A stretch of DNA of 64,000 nt from Mycolicibacterium sarraceniae (GCF_010731875.1 NZ_AP022595.1:1550001-1614000), one strand, 5' to 3'. Shown: positions 35,581-44,957, counted from the first letter of the stretch. Numbers and translations: made by a program. Notes: a model not told the origin generated them from the letters alone.

Positions 35581-37200
35581 ATGAGTGCGGGATCTCGGGT
35601 CGAGCTGTATGCGGCAATTCGCCGCGACGCCCGCGCGGGCATGTCGGGCCGGGAACTTCAACGCCGACACGGGGTGGGCTGGCGCACCGTGCAAGCTGCA
35701 CTGGCATCGGCGTGGCCGGCGCAGAGGGCGCCCTATCCGCCACGGGCGTCCAAGCTCGATCCCTTCAAGCCTGTCATTGACCAGATTTTGGTCGTCGACC
35801 TCGACACGCCGCGCAAGCAGCGCCACACGATCACCCGCATCTTCAACAGACTGTGCGCCGAGCACGGCATGACCGATGTCTCCTACCCGGTGGTCCGGGC
35901 CTACGTCGCCCAGCGGCGTCCGGAGATCCGCACCGAACACGGCCGCACCGAGTCTGCGGCCTTCGTCCCCCAAACCCATTTGCCGGGCCGTGAAGCGGAA
36001 GTCGATTTCGGGGAGATCAGCGTCCGACTGCGCGGTGAGCTGGTCACGCTGCACCTGTTCTCCCTGCGAATGTCGTATTCGGGCAAAGCGGTTCACCGAG
36101 TGTCCGCGACGGGTGGCCAGGAGGCGTTCTTCGAAGGGCACGTTCATGCCTTCAAGGTTCTTGGCGGAGTGCCCGCTGGCCGGATCCGCTACGACAATCT
36201 CAAGGCTGCCGTCGCCCAAGTGATCGGCTTCTCCCGCCAGCGCGTCGAGACCGACCGCTGGGTCGCGTTCCGCTCACACTTCAACGTCGACGCGTTCTAC
36301 TGCCAACCCGGAATTAGCGGTGCCCATGAGAAGGGTGGCGTGGAAGGCGACATTGGTCGCTTCCGGCGCAATCACCTGGTGCCCGTTCCCGAGGTCGACT
36401 CACTGCGCGAACTGAACGAATTCATCGATGACTATGACCGCGCGGATGACGATCGCCGCATCGGGCATCGCGTGCACACCGTCGGCGAGGCCTTCGCCGC
36501 CGAACGTCAACTCCTCAAACCGCTGCCTGTGGAGCCGTTCGAGACCGGGCTCTGGATGACACCGCGAGTGGATCGCTTCGCACAGATCACCGTGCGTTCC
36601 AACCGATGCTCCGTCCCCTCCAGATTCATCGGCCGCCAAGTCCGTGTGCTGCTTCACGCCTCCGATCTCGCCGTCTACGACGGGCGCACACCGGTGGCCT
36701 CGCACGAACGCCTGCTCACCAAGGGCGCCTGCCGACTCGAACTCGACCACTACCTCGAAGCACTCATCCGCAAGCCCGGCGCGCTACCAGGGGCGACAGC
36801 ACTCGAACAAGCCCGCGCCGCAGGGGCATTCACCACCGTTCACGACGCCTGGTGGGCGGCAGCCTGCAAGGCCCACGGAGACGCTGATGGCACCAGAGCC
36901 CTCGTCGAGGTCTTACTTCTGCATCGCCACACCCCACACGAGCACGTCATCGCGGGTATCACCGCCGCTCTACGGGCCGGGGCGCTGACCGCCGATGCCG
37001 TCGCACTGGAAGCTCGCCGAGCTGCTGAACCAATCGACAGCGCCGTGCCCGAGGCAGATGGTCACACTGCGATCCTCACGCCAGACGCCGCAGTCGTCGC
37101 TTCGTTGACGCATCGTCGGCTCACGCATCTACCCGCTGACACCAGGCCACCACCCACGGTGACGGCCTATGACCAGCTGCTGCGGCAGACCACCTCGTAG
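35581..37200 (+). CDS. istA: IS21-family transposase IstA (copy B)
   Basis: 539 residues, intact. The N-terminal helix-turn-helix (MSGRELQRRHGVGWRTVQAAL), the integrase core with acidic residues (GREAEVDFGEI, GRIRYDNLKAAV, GAHEKGGVEGDIGRFRR) and the C-terminal domain are present. It is followed 23 bases later by istB. It is unrelated at close range to IS21 copy A, so this is a different IS21-type element. Terminal repeats were not identified with confidence. It starts 72 bases after the TetR stop. Confidence 0.93.
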   Translation: MSAGSRVELYAAIRRDARAGMSGRELQRRHGVGWRTVQAALASAWPAQRAPYPPRASKLDPFKPVIDQILVVDLDTPRKQRHTITRIFNRLCAEHGMTDVSYPVVRAYVAQRRPEIRTEHGRTESAAFVPQTHLPGREAEVDFGEISVRLRGELVTLHLFSLRMSYSGKAVHRVSATGGQEAFFEGHVHAFKVLGGVPAGRIRYDNLKAAVAQVIGFSRQRVETDRWVAFRSHFNVDAFYCQPGISGAHEKGGVEGDIGRFRRNHLVPVPEVDSLRELNEFIDDYDRADDDRRIGHRVHTVGEAFAAERQLLKPLPVEPFETGLWMTPRVDRFAQITVRSNRCSVPSRFIGRQVRVLLHASDLAVYDGRTPVASHERLLTKGACRLELDHYLEALIRKPGALPGATALEQARAAGAFTTVHDAWWAAACKAHGDADGTRALVEVLLLHRHTPHEHVIAGITAALRAGALTADAVALEARRAAEPIDSAVPEADGHTAILTPDAAVVASLTHRRLTHLPADTRPPPTVTAYDQLLRQTTS

Positions 37201-37223
37201 GCCAACCAGGAAAGGCACGATCT

Positions 37224-38013
37224 ATGAGCGCAGGACGTGGACTGACCGAGCAAGCAGCCGATGCCGCCATCGACCAGGCCTGCCGGATGCTGCGGCTGCC
37301 CACCGTCCGTCAGCACTTTCCTGAAACCGCCGATGACGCCGCCCGCCATCAACAGTCCTATCGCGCATTCCTCGCCGAATTGCTGATGGCTGAATGCGAC
37401 GACCGCGCCCGCCGTCGATCTGAACGTCGCATCCGAGCAGCAGCGTTTCCCCGCGAGAAGTCGCTACGCGCTTTCGATTACGCCGCCAACCCCAATCTCG
37501 ACCCCGCCGTCATCAACACCCTGGCTACTTGCGACTGGGTTCGCAAAGGACAACCTCTGTGCCTCATCGGCGACAGCGGAACCGGCAAGAGTCACCTACT
37601 CATCGCTCTGGGCACCGAAGCAGCAATGGCGGGTTTCCGCGTCAAGTACACCCTGGCCGCCAAGCTCGTCAACGAACTCGTCGAAGCCGCTGACGAGATG
37701 ACCCTGACCAAGACAATCGCCCGCTACGGCCGCGTTGACCTGCTCTGCATCGACGAACTGGGCTACATGGCGTTGGACAAAACGCGGCGCCGAACTGCTC
37801 TTCCAAGTCCTCACCGAGCGCGAAGAGAAGGCCTCCGTAGCCATCGCGAGCAACGAAGCCTTCAGCGGTTGGACCAAGACCTTCACCGACCCACGCCTCT
37901 GCGCTGCAATCGTGGACCGCCTCACCTTTAGCGGCAACATCATCGAAACCGGCACCGACTCCTACCGACTCGCTCACACGTTGCGCAGCCGCGGAGACCG
38001 CCCCGACAAGTGA
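37224..38013 (+). pseudogene. istB: IS21-family ATPase IstB (copy B), one frameshift
   Basis: Walker A (GDSGTGKSHLLIALG) and Walker B (RVDLLCIDELGYM) are in the first frame. At about 37781 a run of four A (GACAAAACG) replaces the expected three, after which the correct sequence (RGAELLFQVLTEREEK, SNEAFSGWTKTF) continues in the next frame to 38013. A one-base insertion therefore truncates the protein. Repaired length would be about 262 residues. Confidence 0.92.
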
Positions 38014-38096
38014 CTTCAGCATTGACGAACACCACATGCTTGCTAACGCCCAAACTGACGCCGGAATTCATGAACACCGCCGATTCCGCGGCGAAG

Positions 38097-38330
38097 CTAT
38101 GCGACGACCGAACGGCCAAGCCGGTCAACGGCCGCCACGACAACCGTGTCCCCAGGTCGGGCGTAGTCGAGCATCGCAGTGAGTCCAGGGCGTTCCGTTC
38201 CGGCCGACCCCGAGAGATTGTCGGTGAAAATCCGGCCCTTATCGGCACCAGCGGCCGCGAGCACGGCAATTTGCGCGTCGAGGTCCTGGCCGGTGGTGCT
38301 GACTCGGGCGTAGCCCAGGATCGCCGTCAT
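38097..38330 (-). pseudogene. Serine resolvase, N-terminal fragment
   Basis: Seventy-seven residues from ATG 38330 cover the catalytic N-terminus (LGYARVSTTGQDLDAQ; PGDTVVVAAVDRLGRS) and then run into unrelated sequence. The expected EVTRTIADL continuation and the helix-turn-helix are missing. The break is close to the right end of IS21 copy B, which probably caused it. It is a paralogue, not a copy, of the resolvase at 30905. Confidence 0.85.
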
Positions 38331-38340
38331 GCGATGACTG

Positions 38341-38387
38341 TCTCACTCACCCCCGACAATCCAGATCTGAGGCACGCGCAATGAGAC
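38341..38387 (+). promoter_or_regulatory. Candidate res site upstream of the truncated resolvase
   Basis: TCTCA (38341-38345), 23 bases, GAGGC (38369-38373), 9 bases, GAGAC (38383-38387). Spacing and distance to the start codon are the same as at 30916-30962, although the bases between the boxes differ. Confidence 0.6.
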
Positions 38388-38485
38388 AAGACCTCCGATC
38401 ACGCTAAGAGTCAACTACTACGTGGGTTTGGCGTAACCCCGCCCCGCCGGCGTCGCTGATGGTCGGTGAGGAGGTCGCGTTGGGC

Positions 38486-39370
38486 CTATAAGAAATGTTG
38501 CAGTAGGTAGTCGTTCAGGCGGCGGGTGGGAGCGGCTTGGGTCGTGGTGCCCCATGCCAGGGCGATGGGGCGGTAGTAGCGGTCGCCGGTGAGGGGTATC
38601 TCGGTGATTCCGGGAGGTGTGCGGTCGTCGTGGGGTAACAAGGCGATGCCCAGCCCGCGGTCAATCAGTTCGCGGATGGTGCCGAACTCGGTGACCTCGA
38701 TGGCGATATTGGGAGTGAATCCAGCTTCGGCGCACCAGGTTTCAGTGAGTTGTCGCAGGTTGTAGGTGGGCGGGTTGGCGATGAATGTCTCGTCGGCTAG
38801 GTCTGTGAGTCGAAGTCGCGGCGCGGCGGCGAGGCGATGGCGTGTTGGTACTTCTACGTGGATCTGCTGAGTGCCGATCGTGGTGTGGTGCAGTCGATCG
38901 GGGGTGGGAATCACGACGGCCAGATCTAGGTGGCCGTTGAGCAGGTCGTCGCCGAGTTCGGTGCCGTGGGATTGCTTGAGTAGCACTCGAATGCCGGGGT
39001 ACTGCAGGCGGAAATCGGCTAGCAGGTCGGGGAGCTGCCCCGATCCCATAGTCAGGGGGAAGCCGAACCGAACGGTGCCGTGATCCGGATCGGCGCCTTC
39101 GGTCACCTCAGTCAGTTTGTCGTCCAGCTCGTCGAGCGGCCCGCGCACACATGCGGCCAGGCGTTGGGCATCGGGTGTGAGGCGGACTGTTCTGCCGTCA
39201 TGAATGAGTAGCGGCACCCGCAGGGTGGTCTGCAACGCGTGAATACGTCGGCTCATTGATGACTGCGGAATGTCCAATGCCGCGGCTGCCTGGGTCATGT
39301 GTCCGTCGTGGGCGGCCAAGGCGACCAGTGCCCGCAATTGCGGCGCGAGGTGCACCGTCCATTGATCCAT
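38486..39370 (-). CDS. LysR-family transcriptional regulator
   Basis: 294 residues. The N-terminal winged helix-turn-helix (LRALVALAAHDGHMTQAAAALDIPQSSMSRRIHALQ, read in two overlapping parts) and a periplasmic-binding-like effector domain (HGTVRFGFPLTMGSG, GLGIALLPHDD) are present. Divergent orientation, with 106 bases to mqo, suggests that it controls that gene. LysR proteins usually need a small-molecule co-inducer; none can be deduced. Confidence 0.93.
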   Translation of the reverse strand: MDQWTVHLAPQLRALVALAAHDGHMTQAAAALDIPQSSMSRRIHALQTTLRVPLLIHDGRTVRLTPDAQRLAACVRGPLDELDDKLTEVTEGADPDHGTVRFGFPLTMGSGQLPDLLADFRLQYPGIRVLLKQSHGTELGDDLLNGHLDLAVVIPTPDRLHHTTIGTQQIHVEVPTRHRLAAAPRLRLTDLADETFIANPPTYNLRQLTETWCAEAGFTPNIAIEVTEFGTIRELIDRGLGIALLPHDDRTPPGITEIPLTGDRYYRPIALAWGTTTQAAPTRRLNDYLLQHFL

Positions 39371-39476
39371 GATCGGATCGTACTGCTCCGATCATTCATT
39401 GGACGGAACGAACGATATGGCGGGATGGTGAACCTGGCTATAGCTATCGACTGACTTGATGAAGGGCACCGCTGAC

Positions 39477-40994
39477 GTGACCACATCCTCGAACACCCCC
39501 AACCGGCGCCATGACGAGGTGGCCGACGTCGTGTTGATTGGCGGCGGCATCATGAGCGCGACACTAGGATCACTGCTCTCGGTGCTGGAACCCCAGTGGC
39601 GGATCGTGGTGTTGGAGAGGGCTGACGCCCTGGCCGCCGAGAGCAGTCACCCCTGGAACAATGCCGGTACCGGGCACAGCGGGTTCTGCGAACTCAACTA
39701 CATGCCCGACCCCGCCGATGGCGCGAAGCCAGCAGAGATCGCACAGCAGTTCCACCTCAGCCGGCAGTGGTGGTCCCACCTGGCCAACATCGGTCTGCTG
39801 GATCCGGACACATTCGTCCACACCGCCGCGCACATGGACGTGGTCTTCGGAGACCGCGACGTCGAATACCTGCGCCGCCGATACGAAACCCTCAGCGCTG
39901 AACCGATGTTCGTCGGAATGGAGTTCAGCCAGGATCCCGCCACCATCGGGAAGTGGGCCCCGTTGGTGATGGGCGGACGCGACCCGGGCGAACCCGTCGC
40001 TGCCACCCGCCACCCCAATGGGACCGACATCGACTTCGGGGCTCTGACCCGCGGGCTGACACACATGATCACCACCGCAGGCGGAGACATCCGACTCGGC
40101 CACGACGTTCGCGTCCTCGAACAGGCCCGCGACGGTTCATGGGCGGTGAGCGGTCGACACCACGACGGCGACTTCACCGTCCGTGGACACCGAGTGTTCG
40201 TCGGCGCCGGTGGACACGCACTGCGACTGCTGCAACGCGCCAACCTTCCCGAGGTACGCGGGTATGCGGTACTGCCCGTCGGCGCGGCATTCCTGCGATG
40301 CTCAGATCCCGCCGTGGTCAACCAGCACGGGATCAAAGCCTATGGGCGGGCCGAGGTGGGGGCTCCCCCCATGTCGGTGCCCCACCTCGATAAACGCGTC
40401 GTCGATGGGACCTCGCATCTCCTGTTCGGGCCATACGCCACATTTAGCACCAAACTCCTCAAATACGGCCGGTGGACCGACTTCTTCACCACCGTGCGCT
40501 GGCACAACGTGCACGTCATCACCGCAGCCGCCGTCCAGAACGTGGCACTGATCAGGTACCTGATCACCCAGCTCATTGCCCGACCACGACAGAAGTTCGC
40601 CCAACTGCGCCGCTTCTATCCCCTCGCGGACTTGAGTCAATGGGAACTCGTCGCCGCCGGTCAACGTGCGCAACTGATCACCCCCGACCGGCGTCGAATC
40701 GGTGTGATCCAGCAGGGCACCGAACTCGTCGTCAGCGCAGACGGGACCATTGCCGGATTGCTCGGCGCATCCCCAGGCGCTTCCACAGCAGTGCCGATCA
40801 TGCTGGAGTTCCTCCAGCGCTGCTTCCCCCAGCGTTGGCACACCTCATGGCATGCCGACCTAATCAAAGCCATCCCCGGCGTCGGTCACATCGACTGGGA
40901 CACCGCCGCGGTTGCCAGCACCACGCGGGCGACCTCCTACGCTCTGCATCTAATCGACAACAGCCGTACCGACACTGATCTGAACGTCAGATGA
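39477..40994 (+). CDS. mqo: Malate:quinone oxidoreductase
   Basis: 505 residues from GTG 39477, which has an AAGGGC site; ATG 39459 is also possible. It is a membrane-associated FAD enzyme oxidising malate to oxaloacetate and passing electrons to quinone. The FAD motif (DVVLIGGGIMSATLGSLL), the family motif HPWNNAGTGHSG and the C-terminal GLLGASPGAST and WHADLIKAIPG segments are present. It lies in an IS-rich accessory region with its own LysR regulator, so it may be an acquired extra copy; whether a chromosomal mqo exists elsewhere cannot be seen. Confidence 0.95.
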   Translation: MTTSSNTPNRRHDEVADVVLIGGGIMSATLGSLLSVLEPQWRIVVLERADALAAESSHPWNNAGTGHSGFCELNYMPDPADGAKPAEIAQQFHLSRQWWSHLANIGLLDPDTFVHTAAHMDVVFGDRDVEYLRRRYETLSAEPMFVGMEFSQDPATIGKWAPLVMGGRDPGEPVAATRHPNGTDIDFGALTRGLTHMITTAGGDIRLGHDVRVLEQARDGSWAVSGRHHDGDFTVRGHRVFVGAGGHALRLLQRANLPEVRGYAVLPVGAAFLRCSDPAVVNQHGIKAYGRAEVGAPPMSVPHLDKRVVDGTSHLLFGPYATFSTKLLKYGRWTDFFTTVRWHNVHVITAAAVQNVALIRYLITQLIARPRQKFAQLRRFYPLADLSQWELVAAGQRAQLITPDRRRIGVIQQGTELVVSADGTIAGLLGASPGASTAVPIMLEFLQRCFPQRWHTSWHADLIKAIPGVGHIDWDTAAVASTTRATSYALHLIDNSRTDTDLNVR

Positions 40995-41059
40995 GGGTGC
41001 GCGATCTGGGGTCTATCGCAATGGACCAATTGCGACAGACCCACCACGGTCGTGAAGCC

Positions 41060-41148
41060 GTGAGCGTATTTCCGCTGGTGCGCGGGCTATCGAAACCTAC
41101 ATCGAAAACACGCTCACACAACATCTCGCGCGGGACGGGATTCGATAG
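41060..41148. promoter_or_regulatory. Inverted repeats upstream of the serine recombinase
   Basis: Two nested inverted repeats: GTGAGCGTATTT (41060-41071) against 41106-41117 (11 of 12 pairs), and CTATCGAA (41087-41094) against TTCGATAG (41141-41148). They lie just before the recombinase GTG and may be its recombination or operator site. Confidence 0.45.
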
Positions 41149-41158
41149 AGTCCGGCCG

Positions 41159-41740
41159 GTGGCCAAGATCGGATACGCGCGGGTATCGACCGCAGACCAG
41201 AACGCGCAGCTGCAACTCGACGCCCTAGGCGGGGCCGGCTGTTTGAAGATCTACACCGACCACGCCAGCGGAACCAAGGCCGATCGCCCGCAGTGGAATG
41301 CCTGCCTTAATGATTTACGCGCAGGGGACACCCTGGTCGTCTGGCGTATCGACCGTCTCGGGCGCAGCCTGCGCGACCTCGTCGACATCGTCACCAACCT
41401 GCAGACCCGCGGCGTGGGGGTCCAGTCACTGTGCAACGGCCTGGTCGACACCACCACCGCCCACGGCGCCCTGGTGTTCGGCATGTTCGCCCTCATGGCC
41501 GAGTACGAGGCCGCGCTCATCCGGGAACGCACCCAGGCCGGTCTGGCTGCGGCGCGGGCCCGCGGGCGCCGGGGTGGGCGCACCCCGAAGATGACGCCGG
41601 CCCTGATCAACAAGGCTCAGCGGATGTATGACTCAGGCCAGTTCGTTATGGCCGAGATCGCCGCGTCGTGGTCGGTCACGCCCATGACGATCTACCGGCA
41701 CATCCGCACCGACCAGTCTCAATTACCTGCTGCGCAATAG
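41159..41740 (+). CDS. Serine recombinase (resolvase/invertase family)
   Basis: 193 residues, intact, from GTG 41159. The catalytic domain has the serine nucleophile region (KIGYARVSTADQNAQ), the RIDRLGRSLRDL motif and the E helix (MAEYEAALIRERTQAGL). The C-terminal helix-turn-helix is MAEIAASWSVTPMTIYRHI. It catalyses site-specific inversion or resolution through a phosphoserine link. It ends 6 bases before the IS110 transposase stop on the other strand, and is the only complete resolvase in the window. Confidence 0.93.
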   Translation: MAKIGYARVSTADQNAQLQLDALGGAGCLKIYTDHASGTKADRPQWNACLNDLRAGDTLVVWRIDRLGRSLRDLVDIVTNLQTRGVGVQSLCNGLVDTTTAHGALVFGMFALMAEYEAALIRERTQAGLAAARARGRRGGRTPKMTPALINKAQRMYDSGQFVMAEIAASWSVTPMTIYRHIRTDQSQLPAAQ

Positions 41741-41746
41741 CTTTGA

Positions 41747-42985
41747 TCAGGCGGCGTCCTCAAAGGTAGCCGTCGGCGGGAACGCCTTGGACTGGTCGAA
41801 CAGCTGCCTTTCTTGCAGGCAGTGGTAGAGCTGGCCCACCAGCTTGTTGAACAGATGCCGGTTAGCAGCGGCATGGCGGTCTCCGTGGTCGCGCCGCCTG
41901 CGGTAGTGCAGGCCAGCGGGCTCGCAATGTTTGGCCGCCGCGAACGCCCACACCCAACCGGTATTGGCGAGCCGGTCGTTTTTGATGCGGCGCACAGTGA
42001 TCGACGTTGAGCGTCCGGAGGCACGCGTGACCGGGGCTGATCCGGCGTAAGCCTTCAACGCTCGGGCATCGGCGAAACGTGCACGATCATCACCGATCTC
42101 GGCCAGTAGTCGCGCCCCTGTGGAGTCGGCCAGGCCAGGAAAACTGGTGATGATCGCGTAGTCGGGATGATGTTGGAAGGCCTCGGCAGCGGCCTGACCA
42201 AGGTCCTCGACGTTGGAGCACGCGGTGTTCAGCGCTGCCAGCATCGCCAGCACGTGACGACCCATCGCGGCCTCCACCAGCTCCAGCTGGTGCAGCTGGG
42301 CTATACGTAACGCGGTCTTTAACTCCGCTGCGGTGGCATCGATGTTGCTGCTACGACCGGCCCGCCGCAACGCCGCGGCGATCCTGCTGATCGACAGCTT
42401 GGCCGCAGCCGAGGGCGTGGGCGCGATCGCCAGTATCGCCCGAGCCTCAGGACTGCTGATCCCCAACGCGAACCGTTTGGCGAAGACGGCCAGGAAGGTG
42501 GGGTAGAACTCGCGTAGCACGGCACGTAATTCGTTGTGTGCCTTGGTTCGTGACCATATGGCGTCCTGGTGAGCACGTGCTAGCACGGCGATCGACTGGC
42601 ATAACTCAGTGTCATTGGGCAGGTGGCGATGCAGATGGGCATCGACCCGCAGGATATGAGCCAACGTCATCGCATCGGCATGGTCGGACTTCGCCCGCGC
42701 CACTGAGTGACGCTCCCGGTAGCGGGCCACCGCCAGCGGGTTGATTGCATACACCGGCCGTCCGGTCGCCCGCAGCGCCGCCACCAACAGTCCCCGCGGT
42801 GTCTCGATCGGCACCGGAATCGGCCGCTCGGCGGTGTCGCCGGACGCGGTGAGCACGTCCATCAGCTCAGCGAACCCCGCGGGGTCGTCGCTAATGCGCT
42901 TCTTGACCACCAACGTGCCATCAGCATCGATGACGGCCACATCGTGATGCCCTTCAGCCCAATCAATTCCACAAAACAATGTCAC
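41747..42985 (-). CDS. IS110-family transposase
   Basis: 412 residues, intact, from the ATG at 42985. The N-terminal DEDD RuvC-like domain (FCGIDWAEGHHDVAVID; IETPRGLLV; KSDHADAMTLA) and the C-terminal transposase_20 domain (ITSFPGLADSTGARLLAEIG; KAYAGSAPVTRASG, with the serine) are both present. IS110 enzymes recombine DNA using a bridge RNA encoded in the element's non-coding end, here expected upstream of the gene at about 42986-43200. It is one of the few uninterrupted transposases in the window. Confidence 0.95.
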   Translation of the reverse strand: MTLFCGIDWAEGHHDVAVIDADGTLVVKKRISDDPAGFAELMDVLTASGDTAERPIPVPIETPRGLLVAALRATGRPVYAINPLAVARYRERHSVARAKSDHADAMTLAHILRVDAHLHRHLPNDTELCQSIAVLARAHQDAIWSRTKAHNELRAVLREFYPTFLAVFAKRFALGISSPEARAILAIAPTPSAAAKLSISRIAAALRRAGRSSNIDATAAELKTALRIAQLHQLELVEAAMGRHVLAMLAALNTACSNVEDLGQAAAEAFQHHPDYAIITSFPGLADSTGARLLAEIGDDRARFADARALKAYAGSAPVTRASGRSTSITVRRIKNDRLANTGWVWAFAAAKHCEPAGLHYRRRRDHGDRHAAANRHLFNKLVGQLYHCLQERQLFDQSKAFPPTATFEDAA

Positions 42986-43526
42986 GTGAGAAAGTGCCTC
43001 CCATCCATGAGTGCGTGTAATGGCTGGTCAACCCAGCAGGGACGCGCAGCGCTCTACTTACAAGGCTCCATGGCCTTCCCTCCGATGAGCTGTTCACGAT
43101 CCCAGCGACCCGCACGGCGTCGGCCTTCGTCAAGGCCTACACGGCCGCAAACATTGAGACGATCTCCGCGCGGAGGGCTACGACCACGACCAATCCCACC
43201 CACTGCAACCCTCACGACCCGCCGCGACACGCTCGGTCTTGTCTAAGGACTCAAACGCGGTCCCGAAATGAGAAAGACGTCGCCACGGCGAAGCCGCGAG
43301 GTGAACCGAACATGCCCCAACGAGCACTAGGGCTGACCGTTCGCATCTAAGTAGAACTGAGCCGTCTTCATTCGTTAGATGTGAGACGGATTCACGTCTG
43401 GAGCAAAACGTGGTGCCCTCATCCGGCCAATCGGCAATGCCACGCGGTATCTTCTTTAAGGAAACCCTAAGAGACAACGTTGATCCTCCACGCTTGGAGG
43501 GCTGGGGGAAGAAGGGCGCGGCCATC
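42986..43526. other. Non-coding stretch upstream of the IS110 transposase
   Basis: The part nearest the transposase (42986 to about 43200) is where an IS110 left end with its bridge RNA would lie; I cannot fold it reliably by eye. A lone GAGAC box is at 43383-43387. Open frames here (for example around 43080-43200) have no recognised motifs, and I call no gene. Confidence 0.4.
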
Positions 43527-44018
43527 ATGGCGGACCATTTGCAGGAGTCGGCTCCAAAGCACGCCGTCGAACCACAGGATCTCAACGCCATCACCGCCAG
43601 CATGTTCGAAGGGCACATCGGATTGGAGTTCACCGAGACGAAACCCGATCGCGTACAGGCCCGAGTGACAATGAATCCCGTCCTGCGCCAGGCGACCGGC
43701 GTCGTCCACGGTGGCGTCTACTGCTCGATCGTGGAAACCGTCGCCAGCTGGGGCGGTTTGTTATCGCTCGACGGAGCCGGCCATGTCGTGGGCGTCAACA
43801 ACAACACAGATTTCCTACGAGGCGTGCGCGATGACAACCTGCTCGCCGAAGGCACCCCGGTCTTCCGTGGCCGTAGCCAGCAGTTGTGGCGAGTCGTCGT
43901 CACGACCGCTGACGGCCGCGAATGCGCAGTAGGACAGGTCCGGCTCCACAACGTCTACAACGAGGACACGGCACCCAAGGCGCAGACGGTAGCACCAGAG
44001 CCAGGCGCGATGCGATGA
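43527..44018 (+). CDS. PaaI-type hotdog-fold thioesterase
   Basis: 163 residues from ATG 43527. The hotdog core is clear: ATGVVHGGVYCSIVETVASWG with the HGG motif that binds the thioester, then VGVNNNTDFLRGV and a strand pair with ECAVGQVRLHNV. PaaI-type enzymes hydrolyse acyl- or aryl-CoA thioesters, and the substrate here is unknown. The open frame before 43527 is poor. The stop overlaps the next start (ATGA), so the two genes are coupled. Confidence 0.9.
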   Translation: MADHLQESAPKHAVEPQDLNAITASMFEGHIGLEFTETKPDRVQARVTMNPVLRQATGVVHGGVYCSIVETVASWGGLLSLDGAGHVVGVNNNTDFLRGVRDDNLLAEGTPVFRGRSQQLWRVVVTTADGRECAVGQVRLHNVYNEDTAPKAQTVAPEPGAMR

Positions 44019-44413
44019 AAGTTCTTCTTGCCAAACGGCCGTCGCCGCCGCGTCAACGGTCTGACATCTGGTCAGCCATGAACGGCGAGATCGTTGTGGC
44101 CCCATTCGTGTGTAATGACGACGGCTGCGATTGCGACCACGTGCACCAAGGCATTGTTTCGCACGGCTACTCCACGCAGGCGGAGGTGAGCGAAGTCGCT
44201 ACATCGCCGGACGGGTTAGTTCTGGCGTGCCGGTCACACCTGGATTTCAGCCAGTGGGCCGCCATAGTCGATAACCCTGCCGAATTGGACATGCTTGCCG
44301 CAGACCTCATTGACGCCATGGGGGAGACAGCAAACCACCACCCCATCGGCACTGTGCTGCGCATGATGTTTGACCATCGAGCCTCAAGATGGCGCTACAC
44401 GACGGTGACGTGA
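44015..44413 (+). CDS. Hypothetical protein coupled to the thioesterase
   Basis: 132 residues from ATG 44015, overlapping the thioesterase stop. It has a Cys/His-rich segment (CNDDGCDCDHVHQG), possibly metal binding, and otherwise a mixed alpha/beta composition (LDFSQWAAIVDNPAELDMLAADLI). I do not recognise the family. Tight coupling implies a shared role with the thioesterase. Confidence 0.7.
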   Translation: MKVLLAKRPSPPRQRSDIWSAMNGEIVVAPFVCNDDGCDCDHVHQGIVSHGYSTQAEVSEVATSPDGLVLACRSHLDFSQWAAIVDNPAELDMLAADLIDAMGETANHHPIGTVLRMMFDHRASRWRYTTVT

Positions 44414-44452
44414 GACAGGAAGCGATCACTCTCAGTTCTCGAGACGCGAGAC
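44412..44452 (+). repeat. Cluster of GAGAC boxes after the thioesterase pair
   Basis: GAGAC at 44412-44416, 44441-44445 and 44448-44452. Together with the single box at 43383 these frame the thioesterase pair. They are the same motif as in the resolvase upstream sites; the function is unproven. Confidence 0.35.
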
Positions 44453-44621
44453 ATGGATCTTTTTCCGCATACACGCGCTATCGACTACGGGATGTAGTAG
44501 TTCTTCACTGGAAGCTGTGGGGTGCTGACCGAGTATGTTCTCTCGCAGGAGGGGCGACACAGCTATTGTTCCTGGTATTGCCACCAGCAAGACGCTGACA
44601 GAACTCTGGGAGGCGAGCTGT

Positions 44622-44957
44622 ATGAGGAAGCAGGGGGAGAAGCGCCGGGCGACAGCGTTGTATAGCCTTTTCTATGACCGCGGGCTCAGGCGGAGGGCCG
44701 CAAAACTCTATTACTGGATAGCGGCACTCGTATTCGCAGGCCTTGCCGTGTGGGTGCTCACTCCCTATGCGCCCTTTACTCCCGACAGTGCTGGAATGTC
44801 AGCATCCATGAAGATTCTGACGACGATTCTGGGGTCAGCAATGCTCGTCGGGTTATCAGTCGTACACGTGGTCCTGGCGAGACGCGTGAACGGGGATTCC
44901 CGCCAAGCGTCAGCCAACAAGCACTATCCGTCACCCGGATCAACGCCAAACCCCTAG
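44622..44957 (+). CDS. Small membrane protein with two transmembrane segments
   Basis: 111 residues from ATG 44622, which follows a GGGAGG site. A basic N-terminus (RKQGEKRR) is followed by two hydrophobic helices (LYYWIAALVFAGLAVWVL and TTILGSAMLVGLSVVHVVLA) and a hydrophilic tail. The function is unknown. It lies just upstream of the IS3-type element, whose left end is near 44975. Confidence 0.6.
   Translation: MRKQGEKRRATALYSLFYDRGLRRRAAKLYYWIAALVFAGLAVWVLTPYAPFTPDSAGMSASMKILTTILGSAMLVGLSVVHVVLARRVNGDSRQASANKHYPSPGSTPNP

Noticed and set aside
37950..38100. Search for terminal inverted repeats of IS21 copy B
   Set aside because: No convincing match between the region before istA (35509-35580) and after istB was found by eye, so no boundary is reported.
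43080..43250. Frame reading DELFTIPATRTASAFVKAY as a possible gene fragment
   Set aside because: No start or recognised family; it overlaps the expected non-coding end of the IS110 element.
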